Under the pieces are notes generated by a model that was not told where the DNA came from, did not search any database, and saw only the letters and a list, made by a program, of their open reading frames with translations. Shown here in pieces: positions 53,150-60,761 of a stretch of 64,000 bases of DNA. The stretch's first letter is position 1, and each line of letters starts with the position of its first letter. The translations under genes were made by a program, and so were the position numbers. Origin of the DNA: Halisarca cf. caerulea (lineage: Eukaryota > Porifera > Demospongiae > Chondrillida > Halisarcidae). Where the stretch lies: contig CAUJGJ010000161.1 in the NCBI GenBank assembly GCA_963170055.1, forward strand, positions 2,632,975 to 2,696,974, written 5' to 3'.

Positions 53150-55031
53150 CTTCAATAATTGTTGCTTTCCTTGAGGACTTTCTTGATTCTAGTCTTGGAC
53201 CAGGTGTAAAGGTTACAGCATATCTCTCATCTTTCTTCTGAACTTCTGTATTAGCCTTTAAGTTTTTTTCGGTCACCTTGTGCTCGTTTTCATTCTTTCT
53301 CTCGGTTTCTTCATTTGCTATTCTCTCTGCTTTCTTCCTTAGAGTTTCGCTCTCTGAAACTTTTTTCTTAATGTTGGCCTTCTGTTTCTCTCCTTTCTTC
53401 TTCTCAGTGACATTTTCTTCTTTTGCCTTCCTGTTTTCTTCTTTCAGTTGCTTTTTTTCTTCTCTTGCCTTTCGCTTTTCTTCTTTCATTTTCTCATTTT
53501 CTTCTTTTAGTTTTTGCCTTTCCTTGATCAATTTCAGATTACCTTCCCTGGTCAGAATCTGCCCTGCTGATTTCTCTTTTTTTGTAGGTATGGCACTAGG
53601 AGGAATGGGCTTGATTAACATGTTGCTTATTGAAGATTGTTGCCTTGCCGTACATATGTATGTCCTGTCTATCTCTTTAGGAAGCATTTCAGCTGGGTTT
53701 CCCTCCGATGGTGCATGCCCATATAATGGTATATATGCAATGCCTGTCTTCTCCATAATTGTCTTAGGCTTGTTCATGACACAGATCTCTGTAGCATCAA
53801 GTAAGGCGTCAGGATTGAATGGGTATATTCCTGCTACTTTGAAACCTTGAGTAATGTTATTCATGGACATCCCCTTGATCCAGGCTTCACTGAAGACTTT
53901 GTTGAAGTCATGGATTGTTAACACTCTGTTTGGGTGACTGGCCTGAAAATGTTGGCGAGCTTCTCTCCATGCTGCCTTGAGAGGTGCAAAGCATGAACGG
54001 TCCAGAGGCTGTGTCAGATGAGTTGTGTTGGGTGGTAATGCACATAAAATTACACCTTCTTCAGCTGCCATTGTGATGGTGGATGGATCATAGTGTGATG
54101 AATGACCGTCCATGAGAAGCAAAATTGGACGGTCTCGGTGTACGTATTGCAAGAAGTGCTCGGAAAACCATGTTGAAAATAGCTCACGGTTCATCCACCC
54201 ACTATCAGACAATCCATAGGCAGTTCCCGGAACTTCTCCTTCACAAATATGCTCTGTAATGGGACGCTTCTTCATGACAACCATGGGCGGAATTACAATC
54301 CCTGCTGCATTAGTACAGGCTAGAACTGTAACTTGTACTTTGCTGTCCCCTGTAACATAACAGGGATTTCTTGTCCCCACCTTATCAATGACTTTTGGGC
54401 AAGGTGGGTTTAAAGGAATCCCTGTCTCATCACAATTATAGATACGTGATGGTTTATTCATAATGTCATGCGTATCCAGGCATTCCTCCAGCATGGTAAA
54501 GTACCGTTGCAGCACATTGCGATCTGTGGCCTTGGCCCTTGACATGCCCAATGGTGCAGCTGTCTTTAGAGTTAGGTCAGGGTGTCGGTGTGCAAAGCTC
54601 TGCCACCAGCCAAATGTTACAAGCCTGTTGAGTCCTTTTGCATCAACAATTGCTTGAACCTTGTTTAGCACTTGCTGGCGGGTATGAGGATAGCCAATTT
54701 TGGCTACCTCAACAAGGAATGTTGCTAACTCAGATTCTTCATCTACTGTAAGTATTGGAGCACCAGACCTTGAAGACAGTGTTGACTGTCCACTAACATA
54801 ATCTTGTAGAGTTGTCCGAGGTATCTTGTAGCATTCTGCTGCCCTTCGTATAGACATGCCCTTTTCCACTTCGGCTATTGCTTCTTGCATTGTGTCCATA
54901 TTCCATAGTTTGTAAGCTGTTGGTCTGGCCTGTTCAATCGTCGGAATATGTGGTACCTTTGAGACTCTCTGCGTATGCAATTTGCTTGACATTATCCGCG
55001 ACTTCAAGGAAGGAATCGGTAGCATCTGCAA
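53073..55031 (-). CDS. Pogo/Tigger-type DDD transposase with C-terminal coiled coil
   Basis: Cut-and-paste transposase of the pogo (CENP-B/Jerky/Tigger) branch. Counting from 55031: a psq-type helix-turn-helix at about 44-80 (MDTMQEAIAEVEKGMSIRRA..YKIPRTTLQDY), a CENP-B/Tc5-type second HTH region at about 93-165, and a DDE_1 catalytic core with D201 (YNCDETGIPL), D308 (LLLMDGHSSH) and D344 (LTQPLDRSCF), i.e. DD35D with all three acids present. Residues 495-605 are Lys/Glu-rich and should form a coiled coil. The first reasonable ATG is at 54992 (MSSKLHTQRV); an acceptor-like TTTTTGCAG/ATG lies just upstream, so an earlier exon is possible. Unspliced, the frame ends at 53073. A donor GAAG/GTAATATA at 53150 (after residue 627) would splice it in frame to the Ulp1-PHD exons. 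The gene should move the element it lies in. Confidence 0.93.
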   Translation of the reverse strand: MQMLPIPSLKSRIMSSKLHTQRVSKVPHIPTIEQARPTAYKLWNMDTMQEAIAEVEKGMSIRRAAECYKIPRTTLQDYVSGQSTLSSRSGAPILTVDEESELATFLVEVAKIGYPHTRQQVLNKVQAIVDAKGLNRLVTFGWWQSFAHRHPDLTLKTAAPLGMSRAKATDRNVLQRYFTMLEECLDTHDIMNKPSRIYNCDETGIPLNPPCPKVIDKVGTRNPCYVTGDSKVQVTVLACTNAAGIVIPPMVVMKKRPITEHICEGEVPGTAYGLSDSGWMNRELFSTWFSEHFLQYVHRDRPILLLMDGHSSHYDPSTITMAAEEGVILCALPPNTTHLTQPLDRSCFAPLKAAWREARQHFQASHPNRVLTIHDFNKVFSEAWIKGMSMNNITQGFKVAGIYPFNPDALLDATEICVMNKPKTIMEKTGIAYIPLYGHAPSEGNPAEMLPKEIDRTYICTARQQSSISNMLIKPIPPSAIPTKKEKSAGQILTREGNLKLIKERQKLKEENEKMKEEKRKAREEKKQLKEENRKAKEENVTEKKKGEKQKANIKKKVSESETLRKKAERIANEETERKNENEHKVTEKNLKANTEVQKKDERYAVTFTPGPRLESRKSSRKATIIEGNIIYIVPSNLIITRTIGYDVKFVI

Positions 55032-55641
55032 AAAGCAATGGTATGGTACATTGCTTTCTATTGGGACTTAGATCACAAACTGTGATATTATTATGAATTT
55101 TACTTGAAAATAGCTGGAGCATGCATGCCATCACAGCATATTAGATTCCTTTGAATCCATAATGAGCATTGGCATGATCAATTTCGTAAAATCTTAGACT
55201 TCTAGCTGTTCTCCGCAGCTAGTGAGTGATCATGGCAATTAAATTAGCTAAATTTTGAACATTTTACAACAATATGACTTCAATTTATAATAATATCCAT
55301 AATATCATCACCTTAATTATTATCATGGAACTAACTAACAAAAATGGATGAACCTACCTCGGTAAAACTTGGCCTAGATGTGCAACGTTCCGCTAACCTC
55401 AAATTTCCCGCCCGCCAGAAACAAGTATAGTCACGTGATCAGAATGTGTTGTAGATTGAGCTAGAGGCCAGGTTGTATTCCATCGTTGAGTGCTAAACGC
55501 TTATTTCGAGTTCTGTATGTCTCATGCTTGAAGATGAATGGCAAAAATCGGCTTTCTTTCAAAAATTTGATGTGGAAAAACAATTTGTTAGGTTCACGAG
55601 TGGCTGAACTTCTGTTAGTGTCATTCCGCTGTTTAAAGTAT
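55032..55641. other. Upstream non-coding part of the transposon gene
   Basis: About 600 bp between the transposase frame and the right TIR. Short ORFs here (55461-55724 minus, 55486-55689 plus) overlap the TIR and look fortuitous. A promoter for the minus-strand gene should lie here or in the TIR, but I cannot pick out a specific element. Confidence 0.5.
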
Positions 55642-55976
55642 AGCGAACGAGGAAGCAACGACAGCAAAAAACAAGTACGTTGTAGCTGACATGTCTGAGT
55701 GTGACATTTGTAAGTTTGAAGCACGTTTGAAAATGTATTGCTGAGAAAGATAGCGCTGAACGAACTTGTATTTTTTGTGCCGAATCTCTATCTTTACGGC
55801 CACGTTACAAATATGCCCGCTTTTTCACGCATCTGAAACGCTTAGCTGGCAAAGTTTGGTTAACAATCAGGATTGAGATTATCCATATTTGTACTTGATT
55901 GGACATTAATACGCTCTGCCTTCGTTGAGAACAGGGTGGCTGAATTTTCATTTGGCTGAACTTCCATTTTTTCCTC
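55642..55976 (-). repeat. Right terminal inverted repeat of the composite transposon
   Basis: Reverse complement of the left TIR: 236 near-identical outer bases (55741-55976), then a diverged inner part. It ends CCATTTTTTCCTC next to TA (55977-55978). The arm also contains CGCTTAGCTGG, a word resembling part of the Drosophila pogo TIR as I remember it (CGCTTAGCTGC). Confidence 0.93.
55920..55936 (+). promoter_or_regulatory. CENP-B-box-like motif in right TIR
   Basis: CTTCGTTGAGAACAGGG on the plus strand, 40 bp inside the right end. It is the mirror of 49878-49894 and matches the CENP-B box at 13 of 17 bases. Confidence 0.5.
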
Positions 55977-56020
55977 TAGTATGACCAGACGAGAGCTGAA
56001 AGGTGGTATTCCGGTGTCAT
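55977..56020 (-). pseudogene. Upstream stub of the retrotransposon interrupted by the DNA transposon
   Basis: Minus-strand codons just outside the right TIR (FQLSSGHTR..) continue in frame across the TA into NIADQPTKFLG on the other side of the transposon. Similarity is lost near 56020, so the retrotransposon is probably 5'-truncated there. Short, so confidence is modest. Confidence 0.5.
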
Positions 56021-56320
56021 GGGGAATTTTACCTCCCCGCTTTTTGGCACCCCCGAGTAAAATTCCCTAGGGATGTTGGGACCCCCGAGTAATATTCACT
56101 CAGGGAAAATGGCCTCCCCTTCTACTCACCTTGGGGAATTCGTCACCCCCATAGGCGCCTAAGTTTTCTAAGTTTACCAAGGAGTCTGAGTGGAAATTTT
56201 ATTTCAGATAATGAAAGAGAGTTGAAGGGATATCTGCAAGAAGGTTTCCAACTATGTTGCGAGCCACCAAGATACTGCCAGCTGCCAGAACTTAAGACAA
56301 GTATCCAGACAGAACGAGAA
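56021..56320. other. Short direct repeats, then unassigned sequence
   Basis: Two imperfect 33-bp direct repeats with ACCCCCGAGTAA lie near 56049 and 56082. From 56200 an acceptor-like TTTTATTTCAG precedes a short open stretch (ELKGYLQEGFQLCCEPPRYC) that runs into the TG repeat. It could be an exon fragment, but nothing confirms it. Confidence 0.35.
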
Positions 56321-56426
56321 GAAAAGTGTGTGTACTCGCGCATGTGTGAGCGCGCGCGCGTGCGTTCATGTGTGTTTTTGTGTGTGTTTTGTGTGTGTGT
56401 GTGTGTGTTGTGTGTGTGTGTGTGTG

Positions 56427-56475
<49 letters not shown>

Positions 56476-56612
56476 CACGTGCATGTGTCTTGTGTGCGTG
56501 CGTGCGTGTGTTTTTGTGTGCTTGTGTGTGTGTGCGTGTGTGTGTGTGTACGAGCGTGAATGTGTGTTTGTGTGTATGTATGTACGTGCATGCATGTGTA
56601 TTGTGTGTGTGT

Positions 56613-56666
<54 letters not shown>

Positions 56667-56700
56667 TGTTTTATCCATTGGAGGGGGGGGGGGGGGGGGG
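56321..56700 (+). repeat. Compound (TG)n microsatellite followed by an 18-base G tract
   Basis: About 340 bp of TG with CG, CATG and TTTTG interruptions, then a run of G at 56683-56700. The Cys/Val and His/Thr ORFs on both strands here are repeat artefacts. Confidence 0.97.
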
Positions 56701-57034
56701 AGAAATAGAAAATGCCCTACTTGCATGTCAAATCAACAGTTTGAATGGTCCAAAATGGCCTCAGATACCACCTAATATCAATCAATCAATCAAAATTTTT
56801 CTTGGGGGAGCATACCCCCACACCCCCTAGTTATATACCTCTTCGATATCACATACGTGCATAACCCCACCTCCTTATAGCTACCTACACTACCATTGAA
56901 AGCCAAGGAGATGCATGCGCACTTTGCAGGTTTCAGGTGGAGGTCCAGGTCAGGCGAAAGCACTCCGGATCCACCACGGTTAAGCTTCCCCCTTTGCCGC
57001 CAATCGCCCAACAGAAGATCAGCCAGCTGGAAAG

Positions 57035-57275
57035 AGAGATGCATTTCATTTGAGCAAGACGTTTGATAGTATTTCCCACAAGTTGCTATTTTACAAGAAG
57101 TACATATTACCCAGGTGGGAGTACTTCCTTTCTTTCATGTCTTCGTACATAGAAAGTACCACACTAGTACTGTACTAGTGTGGTACTACCATTGTGTTTT
57201 CTTTTGGCTATAAATTTTGCATACATCAATCAATAATGAGATACACTAGTGTGGTACTTTCTATTTTGCGGACCA
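57035..57275 (+). pseudogene. Reverse-transcriptase fragment, interrupted
   Basis: A plus-strand frame reads HLSKTFDSISHKLLFYKK, the RT motif A region of LINE-type elements (consensus DLSKAFDS..H..L..KL). After about 80 bp of inverted-repeat sequence the reading resumes at about 57253 with VVLSIL, matching RKQRVVLSILQ of the related fragment at 58430-58590. It is a decayed piece; the acidic residue before LSK is lost. Confidence 0.65.
57149..57264. repeat. Triple inverted-repeat cluster (hairpin insert in RT fragment)
   Basis: AGTACCACACTAGTA (57155-57169) and TACTAGTGTGGTACT (57173-57187) form perfect 15-bp arms with a 3-base loop. A third, inverted copy ACTAGTGTGGTACTTTCTAT lies at 57245-57264. 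The arrangement suggests a small foldback insertion, flanked by copies of RT coding sequence. Confidence 0.75.
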
Positions 57276-58429
57276 CCCACATGGGCGCGGACCGTGTGAA
57301 CAGAGTTCCCGGACTGTGGACAGATACTAGCATAGACCCTCTATGCATAGACCAGAGGTGTAGGGTCGAGTATCTATGCATAGACCGTAACTAGCTGGGC
57401 GGGGTTGACAAATTCTCGTTCGGAACTGAGCGAGATTAGTCTGACGGCTACGCCAGACTAGAACGAAATTGGCTCAGCTACGCCAGACCTAGAGTAATGT
57501 GGGGAGTTATGGGACACCTAAGGATCTTTCCTTGTAGAGAAGCAACAGATGAAGGTGAAGAATAATTTACTAGTATTCCAGTTAGGGCCACATATTATCT
57601 ATAATTGAACATAGAATCCAATGATTCACATTGCATATAAGCGAAGATACAAAGAGTTCTTCAGGGACACTTGGGTAGGCCATTATTAGTCGCAAAGCCT
57701 AATAATGGCCGCTCTTCACATACAGGGCTCTGTTTCATGTCATCAATAATTTTGTTTATTTTTTTCCTAGCATGGAAAACAGCATGTTTTTGCTTTTTGA
57801 TGATGTATTTTTTATTTATGTTTTTTGATATTTGGTGCTATCATCACTGCTTTGAAATTGAGCACTGATTTCTTAGCTTCTTCAAGACATTTTTAAGGTA
57901 GGAATACAGTAGTTGGTAACTTGTGTGCGTTTACACTGTCACAGGCACTGAGTTCTTTGCAGTTCAGTGGATGGTGTGGTCAACAGATGGCAACAAACCT
58001 GCACAGCAATTTTGGAATTTTGCACACACTTCCTGATGCCGCTGTTCAAGCTATCACGTAATGGCTAAAAATAGTCTCCGTCCCGTGATACCCTACCCTA
58101 CTCTAGTGCCAGATTAAACCGCAGGCTGTTTGCAATTGCAGTAGGGCAGCAATTCGCTCAGATATAGAGCTCGCACAGCTCTGCTGTTGAATTGAAACTG
58201 TTCCTGTTCTTCCTATTGTGTGTGAAACATGGCACTGAAAACGATTTTTTTCGTTGTTTCATTGAGAACTCTAGAGCTGGTTTAAAGGTGTATGGTAACC
58301 TTTAGAAAAGCGTTTTTTGGTTTAAGGCATCAGAGCTGTTATGTTTTAGGCATATTGGGTATCCAAAAGCCCGTATTTTAGCATGCTATAGTCATTGTTT
58401 CTATCTTTTGTATGGGTCCGCCTCCGCGC
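57276..58429. other. Intergenic stretch with short repeats, no gene recognised
   Basis: It includes two copies of TCTATGCATAGACC (about 57339 and 57369), two of GCTACGCCAGAC near 57450-57490, and a hairpin with 12-bp arms GGCCATTATTAG / CTAATAATGGCC (57678-57689 and 57699-57710). The ORF at 57671-57868 is hydrophobic by T-richness and unsupported. Confidence 0.5.
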
Positions 58430-58590
58430 GGATAGTCTGCAGAATAGAAAGTACCACTCTCTGTTTCCTTCCTTCTAGGTAGCTATGGAACCATCTTAAT
58501 GAAACCTGACCAAATTTTAACCCGTAGCTTGTACAATAGCAACTCGTGGAAAATACTATCAAACGCCTTGTTCAAATCAATGAATACAGA
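58430..58590 (-). pseudogene. Reverse-transcriptase fragment, inverted relative to 57.1 kb
   Basis: The minus strand encodes SVFIDLNKAFDSIFHELLLYKL, then after a +1 shift SLRWFHSYLEGRKQRVVLSI. This is LINE-type RT from motif A (catalytic Asp present in FIDL) to the SYL.GRKQ segment before motif B. It is homologous to the plus-strand piece at 57035-57275, so the two lie in inverted orientation about 1.2 kb apart. Frameshifted and truncated. Confidence 0.75.
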
Positions 58591-58605
58591 TCTAACAATA
58601 GCATT

Positions 58606-59279
58606 CTAACATTGCTTACTAATAACATTCTAACATCGTTTACAACAGGGTGGTCACCAGAGAAAAAAATCAAAGAGGGTGGCATTTGTGTATAAGCCAA
58701 TACCGTACTCTCTCTAAAAATTTGTCACACCTAATGCAGGAAAAAATTCGTCTTTCTATTAGAATAGAATAGGATTTCCCTAAAATGTTTGCCCTGACGA
58801 AAATATAGAATTTTTAGACGAAAATTAGAATATGACGAAACTTTAGAAAGCTATTCTCGAATCCTATAATTCCAGCTTTTAGTGATGGGAGGTACGCCAT
58901 TTTGACCCTCTCGCGTACTTGGACAAACAAAAATCCACAAAGAAAGCCGAAATAAGCACAAGCGGTGTGTATTTCCTTCCTTAAAGACGAAGAAAATATC
59001 GCAATTGTTCGTCTTAGTGAGACTCTGTGTCTACAAGAACAACGTACACTCGTTGAAGGAGATCGTCGCGAGCGAATTCATCGAGTACTGCGGGGAGATG
59101 ACGAAGTATTAGATCACTTCCGGGACCTGACGAAAATTAGAGTCACATGACGGAAATTAGAATGGCTGCAAATTCGACAGGTTTAGAATACAAATATACC
59201 AAAGATTTAGACCTGACGAAAATTAGAATGACGAATTTTTAGAGAGAATACGGTAGTAGGCTAGTGCACAGCTGCCATA
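58606..59279 (-). repeat. Dispersed repeat X, copy 2, split by MITE
   Basis: The outer parts 58606-58702 and 59254-59279 are the inverted counterpart of 47817-47936. The middle (58703-59253) is the MITE. After 59279 the similarity to copy 1 ends in a G tract. Confidence 0.85.
58703..59253. mobile_element. 551-bp MITE with TA target duplication
   Basis: The terminal inverted repeats are 25 bp with two mismatches: left begins CCGTACTCTCTCTAAAAATT, right (reverse complement) CCGTATTCTCTCTAAAAATT. TA flanks both ends (58701-58702 and 59254-59255). The related repeat at 47841 has a single TA at the matching place, so the insertion is directly demonstrated. The words TGACGAAAATTAGA and close variants recur at least five times, mostly near the ends. 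No transposase is encoded; a short frame (58965-59150) is present but unsupported. It is mobilised, if at all, by an unidentified Tc1/mariner-type transposase in trans. Confidence 0.93.
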
Positions 59280-59714
59280 TAGGGGGGGAGAAACCACATC
59301 ATTAGGTTAGGTTAGGTTAGCTTATTTTGACTGGGGAAGCCTTTAGCCAGTGGCTACTATCCTAGGCACCCAGTAAACAAGATACAAACAGGGGAAAAAA
59401 ACAAAAAGAAACAGAAAATAGAGAGTTAAAGGAAATAAGGAATAGAATAGGAAAAATTAAAATGGAAATGAAATGAAGAATCTCAATAAATCGACATGCA
59501 AATACAGAGGAAGATTTGAATTAAAGAATGTACTAGAAAGAATTAACATGCAGGATACTAAAATAGAATTGTAGTTAACCATGCACTTGGGTATCTTCGA
59601 TGATCAAACGGACTAGATGGGAGAAGGATGCGAAGGATGCAGTGTTCTGTACAGAGGGAGGCAGTGCGCGCCACAAAAAAATTCCACAAAAACTGAAAGA
59701 CTGCTGGCCAAAGG
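59280..59714. other. AT/GA-rich stretch with short TTAGG run
   Basis: AAACCACATCATTA (59291-59304) repeats the sequence at the 3' edge of the retrotransposon at 48.28 kb. It overlaps a TTAGG run of 3.8 units (59302-59320). The rest is A-rich; it may be the 3' untranslated remnant of another minus-strand retroelement. Confidence 0.4.
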
Positions 59715-60513
59715 AGCATTATCATTATTCAACAACCACACAAGGATATACAATATATAATATAGTGGCTGTCTGTAATGGTATGATACAAATAAATGAC
59801 CTCAGACACGGGATAAAAGGACACGTGCAGGTGAATATATGTGTACAAACCAGGCAAGGCAGAAAGAAGACTGAAAGGAAAGAGAAAAACTTGATAGTGT
59901 GACATAACAGTGAAGATCAGGCTAACGACAAAAAAGAAAGAAAGAGAAACAATTGCAGACATACACAGACTAGATTAGGTGTATATGGTTATGATTGTTG
60001 CCATGTTGTTAGATTCCTGGTAGCAAAAATGTAGTAGCTGCCAGTGATGGCGGCTTTGGATACCTCCAACAGGGTTCTTCTCCTCTGGGCGGCGGTGCTC
60101 TTTGGTGCTATGGCTTTGAGCGTGGTGTAGGCATCATTGGTGTGGTTCCCAAGACAGCCAATCTCGATTGTCAAAAAAGGGCTGAATATCCTTGAGCAGA
60201 GAGGTCAGATGTAAGAAGCTGGTAGTTTGGCTTGTTCTCTTTCCTGGATCTTGCATTGTCCAAACTGATGGTAGAATTCCAGGGCACAGTGAGCTCAAGA
60301 ATGGTGACAGTTTTGTCTTCAATCAGTACGATGTCTGGCCTGGCAATTGTGATGGTGAGGTCTGTGGGCTTTGCAGGCTCTTTGGTTGGGCAGGTCAGCA
60401 AACACTAGCTTTTGCTGCTGGGTTGGATTCCCTAATGAAATGTGCCAATTTGGATAGCACCCGGTCATGGCGCCAAGTCTACCTGTCATCTTGCAATGCT
60501 GTGGGACAGCCAC
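59715..60513 (-). pseudogene. Second decayed copy of the endonuclease-type retrotransposon
   Basis: The minus strand carries the C-terminal endonuclease of the same family as 48.3-49.8 kb, in several frames: the QHC.MTGR segment after the zinc knuckle near 60500, ARPDIVLIEDKTVTILEL then VPWNSTISLDNARSRKENKP (60401-60180), and LTIEIGCLGNHTNDAYTTL with SKAAITGSYYIF (about 60180-59989). The pieces match the first copy residue by residue at many positions. Frameshifts separate them. It is cut off on the 5' side by the AT-rich microsatellite at 60514. The 3' untranslated part runs to about 59715, ending at ATTATTCAA as in copy 1. Confidence 0.85.
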
Positions 60514-60553
60514 TTATTATTATTATAATTATCATTATATTATTGATATTATG

Positions 60554-60585
<32 letters not shown>

Positions 60586-60602
60586 TAACAATAATAATAA
60601 TG
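60514..60602. repeat. (TAA/ATT)n microsatellite upstream of the RT element
   Basis: ATT repeats followed by a run of AAT/ATA units. It lies directly between the 5'-truncated retrotransposon fragment and the start of the next element, and may be that element's target. Confidence 0.9.
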
Positions 60603-60761
60603 AATGATAGAGAAGAAGAGAATGGCGGATGATGGCGTGATGTTTTTGTTTTTTTTTCAGCGGCAGTGATTCAGTGACCGTGATTCAGCAGTTGTTTCTT
60701 CAACTTGAAGATTCTTTGATTACTTTCCGATTGCGTGTGATATAGCTCCTTTGGAACGAAG

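Larger units (their letters stand above)
49838..55976 (-). mobile_element. 6,139-bp pogo-type DNA transposon with composite transposase-Ulp1-PHD gene
   Basis: The ends are long near-identical inverted repeats beginning GAGGAAAAAATGG, and both ends abut a TA (49836-49837 and 55977-55978), the target duplication of Tc1/mariner/pogo elements. The body carries one minus-strand gene: a transposase exon (53150-55031), a small exon (52724-52810), the N-terminal Ulp1 exon (51939-52211) and the Ulp1-PHD exon (51004-51671). The element sits in a minus-strand retrotransposon ORF: removing it and one TA joins codons ..HTRNIADQPTKFLG without a stop. The two near-perfect arms and the intact DDD triad suggest a fairly recent insertion; an in-frame TAA in exon 3 suggests this copy makes only the transposase half. 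Whether the family is already catalogued is unknown to me. Confidence 0.9.

Noticed and set aside
53278..53850. 190-residue plus-strand ORF rich in Ser and Phe
   Set aside because: It is antisense to the Lys/Glu-rich coiled coil of the transposase, and its composition is explained by that.
54934..55134. Alternative frame over the transposase start (FADATDSFLEVADNVKQIAY)
   Set aside because: It looks protein-like but ends at a stop within the region where the transposase frame is already open, and no splice links it to a domain. It was kept out as a gene.
55461..55724. Opposing short ORFs at the inner edge of the right TIR
   Set aside because: They overlap the TIR and lack any recognised domain or partner exon.
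56200..56330. Possible exon after TTTTATTTCAG encoding ELKGYLQEGFQLCCEPPRYC
   Set aside because: No donor, no neighbouring exon and no recognised family; it runs straight into a TG repeat.
57671..57868. Hydrophobic 65-residue ORF
   Set aside because: Its hydrophobicity follows from T-rich DNA; there is no supporting context.
58965..59150. 61-codon ORF inside the MITE
   Set aside because: No domain is recognised. MITEs are normally non-coding, and a frame of this length is expected by chance.
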